Position numbers and translations under genes: made by a program | Shown: piece by piece, positions 62,334-64,000 of the stretch | Numbering within the stretch: the first letter of the stretch is position 1 | How the letters are laid out: the number at the start of each line of letters is the position of its first letter | Source: Daphnia pulex | Taxonomy: Eukaryota; Arthropoda; Branchiopoda; Diplostraca; Daphniidae | Reading direction: 5' to 3' | Assembly (NCBI RefSeq): GCF_021134715.1 | Contig: NC_060026.1 | Span: 12,019,001 to 12,083,000, forward strand | DNA length: 64,000 nucleotides | The notes under the pieces: model-generated | Databases searched by the model: none | The model's input: the letters and a program-made list of their open reading frames with translations, nothing else | What the model was told of the DNA's origin: nothing

Positions 62334-62963
62334 ATCCCTGGTAGCACACTCACATCCATCGTCTATCATATAGATGTCTTAATGTCTAAATCAAATCTTA
62401 TCTAGCTACAACCTAAATTGGATATCACATGGATAATCAATTTACTACGGCCTTATGCTATCTTCGTATAGATGTACTATAGATGTACGTTTATCATACG
62501 ATCACGGACATCCATTTGTACTAGAAATCAGACGCTTAACAGACAGACGTAACATGACGTCTGTGAAATGTCCAAATTATCTGTCCACAGGATAGATGAT
62601 TTTAACAACGATTTTTCAACACGACAAGGACTTTAAATTTTCATAATTTTAACTGCTAATATTAATTTAGAGCCTTTGAACCAAATACAGTTGAAAGTAT
62701 TAGAATGTGGTGTAGTGGGTAGAGTACTGGAGTACCACTCTAAAGAACGTGGTTTCGCGCCCACCGAGGAACGTTTCTTTTTTTTTCTTTTTGCTTAAAT
62801 TTAAGTATTTTGAAGACGGCTGTAAGCCGTACCCATTTGGATGTCTTACAGCGCGACATTAGTATAGACATAGGCAATCCTATGGACGTCGGGTTAAGAT
62901 ATCTCACTCGGCTGAAAAGATGGGCGACGTATATCCTATAGATAGAGGCGTGCTACCAGGGAT
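62334..62963. mobile_element. Non-autonomous terminal-inverted-repeat element (~630 bp)
   Basis: ATCCCTGGTAGCAC at 62334-62347 is exactly inverted at 62950-62963 (GTGCTACCAGGGAT), and sub-terminal sequences carry further imperfect complementarity around TATAGATA blocks. No transposase frame lies between. The element contains the tRNA-like segment at 62705-62784. Confidence 0.65.
62705..62784 (+). repeat. tRNA-like segment with RNA polymerase III features inside the TIR element
   Basis: TGGTGTAGTGGGTAGAG resembles an A box; GTGGTTTCGCGCCCAC folds as a T arm with a 4 bp stem and holds a B-box-like GGTTTCGCGCC. A T9 run at about 62776-62784 could terminate polymerase III. The anticodon stem is poor, so a tRNA-derived SINE-like sequence is more likely than a working tRNA. 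Confidence 0.45.
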
Positions 62964-63105
62964 TCGTTTAGAAGTTATAACCGATATTCTAGGCCCAAAT
63001 TTTGCATATTTTCCCAAGTGTTTTGCATTAGTGAGTAACACACCCGCTTGGTGGTGATTAGCACAGCCGCTACCCGCTAGAAGGGGCTAGAAGAGCAGCA
63101 CTCCA
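62964..63105. other. Spacer between the TIR element and the GGGAC array
   Basis: Short AT-rich then GC-rich stretch with CTACCCGCTAGAAGGGGCTAG just before the microsatellite. Confidence 0.4.
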
Positions 63106-63429
63106 AGACGGGACGGGACGGGACGGGACGGGACGGGACGGGACGGGACGGGACGGGACGGGACGGGACGGGACGGGACGGGACGGGACGGGACGGGACG
63201 GGACGGGACGGGACGGGACGGGACGGGACGGGACGGGACGGGACGGGACGGGACGGGACGGGACGGGACGGGACGGGACGGGACGGGACGGGACGGGACG
63301 GGACGGGACGGGACGGGACGGGACGGGACGGGACGGGACGGGACGGGACGGGACGGGACGGGACGGGACGGGACGGGACGGGACGGGACGGGACGGGACG
63401 GGACGGGACGGGACGGGACGGGACGGGAC
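63106..63429. repeat. (GGGAC)n pentanucleotide microsatellite, about 65 copies
   Basis: About 324 bp of uninterrupted GACGG/GGGAC units with no visible variant unit. It creates an artificial minus-strand Pro-Ser-Arg-Pro-Val frame that is not a gene. Confidence 0.97.
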
Positions 63430-64000
63430 TCTTCACCTATCTCGCCGTTTTAAAGCTAGTCGGGTGGGGTTTTTTCATTAGATAATTACTGGAAAACATC
63501 AATAAATGTAGTTTTTTCGCTGATTCCAACTATGTTTACGAATCTAAGTAAAATAAGAAAATTAAGAAGGTATTGTAGTTTTACTTTCGGCAGGAGTGGT
63601 AATAAGTAAAAACACCAGTGCCATCTAGCAACCAAGCACTCTAAGCTCTTAGGAATATACGTTACAAGGTTATAGTATAGTAATTTTAGCCGAAAAAGGG
63701 GGTGTACCTCAAACAATTAGTAATGAGAAGTTTTATTAATGAGCACTATTTCTACATACTTTTTAAGTAAGTGTGTAAAAAAATTCAAAAATCGTACTTA
63801 GGGATCACATATAAATTTTCAATTAAAAATCAGAAAATAAGAAATGGGGGTCTAATTTTAAATATCTTTTTGTTTTTATTACATGTAATCAAACTGTATG
63901 TGTTAATAAACGTGTGTTTCTAATTTAAATGTTTTTTGAGTAGATTTACTATTTTTTTCTTAACTTTAAAGTTACTGAAATTGGTTTCCGCGTCGAAATT
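63430..64000. other. AT-rich non-coding DNA to the window end
   Basis: No supported gene. The 76-codon frame 63486-63716 on the minus strand has no recognisable features. Confidence 0.45.

Noticed and set aside
63077-63436. 119-codon Pro-Ser-Arg-Pro-Val repeat protein
   Set aside because: Pure translation of the GGGAC microsatellite.

Overview
The window is animal nuclear DNA, most probably from a branchiopod crustacean (Daphnia-like). Genes are split into many short exons, and most introns are 60-90 bp with GT-AG ends. The conserved proteins are metazoan, intergenic DNA is AT-rich with short microsatellites, and the right-hand third is repeat-rich. The species call is an inference from gene style. 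All multi-exon models below were built by hand from reading-frame phase, splice sites and protein families recalled from knowledge; no search was run.

Left part (1-16.6 kb): housekeeping genes. PWP2 (ribosome biogenesis, minus strand, running off the left edge) faces a TMTC O-mannosyltransferase gene (plus). After a 3.6 kb gap come the mitochondrial CoA carrier SLC25A42 and xylulose kinase XYLB, both on the minus strand.

Middle (20.4-31.9 kb): two tandem cysteine dioxygenase genes whose promoters and 3' ends were copied with them, then a Pro/Gln-rich secreted protein gene on the minus strand with two possible 3' ends.

35.6-39.6 kb: a family X DNA polymerase of the Pol mu/TdT type with BRCT domain, followed on the same strand by a GT31 beta-1,3-galactosyltransferase whose frame carries one stop codon exactly at an exon end.

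41.2-48.2 kb: three plus-strand genes for small or short secreted, low-complexity proteins (Gly/Tyr/Pro-rich, Gly-rich, and a short collagen), each with a signal peptide in its first exons and a TATA-like box. They look like an extracellular-matrix, cuticle or secretion set.

48.3-64 kb: repeat-rich DNA (tandem and inverted ~190-200 bp repeats, a CGGCC-containing satellite, tRNA-like elements, a ~1 kb palindrome, a terminal-inverted-repeat element, and about 65 copies of GGGAC). Inside it lies one uninterrupted 2,356-codon intronless frame on the minus strand (52841-59911). Its protein looks bacterial: a hemagglutinin-like beta-helix adhesin, a hydrophobic Gly-rich segment, a Pro-rich linker and a C-terminal HNH-type nuclease like those of bacterial polymorphic toxins. 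It starts inside a fragment resembling an animal IQSEC (Arf-GEF) exon. This apparent horizontally acquired toxin gene is the most striking item.
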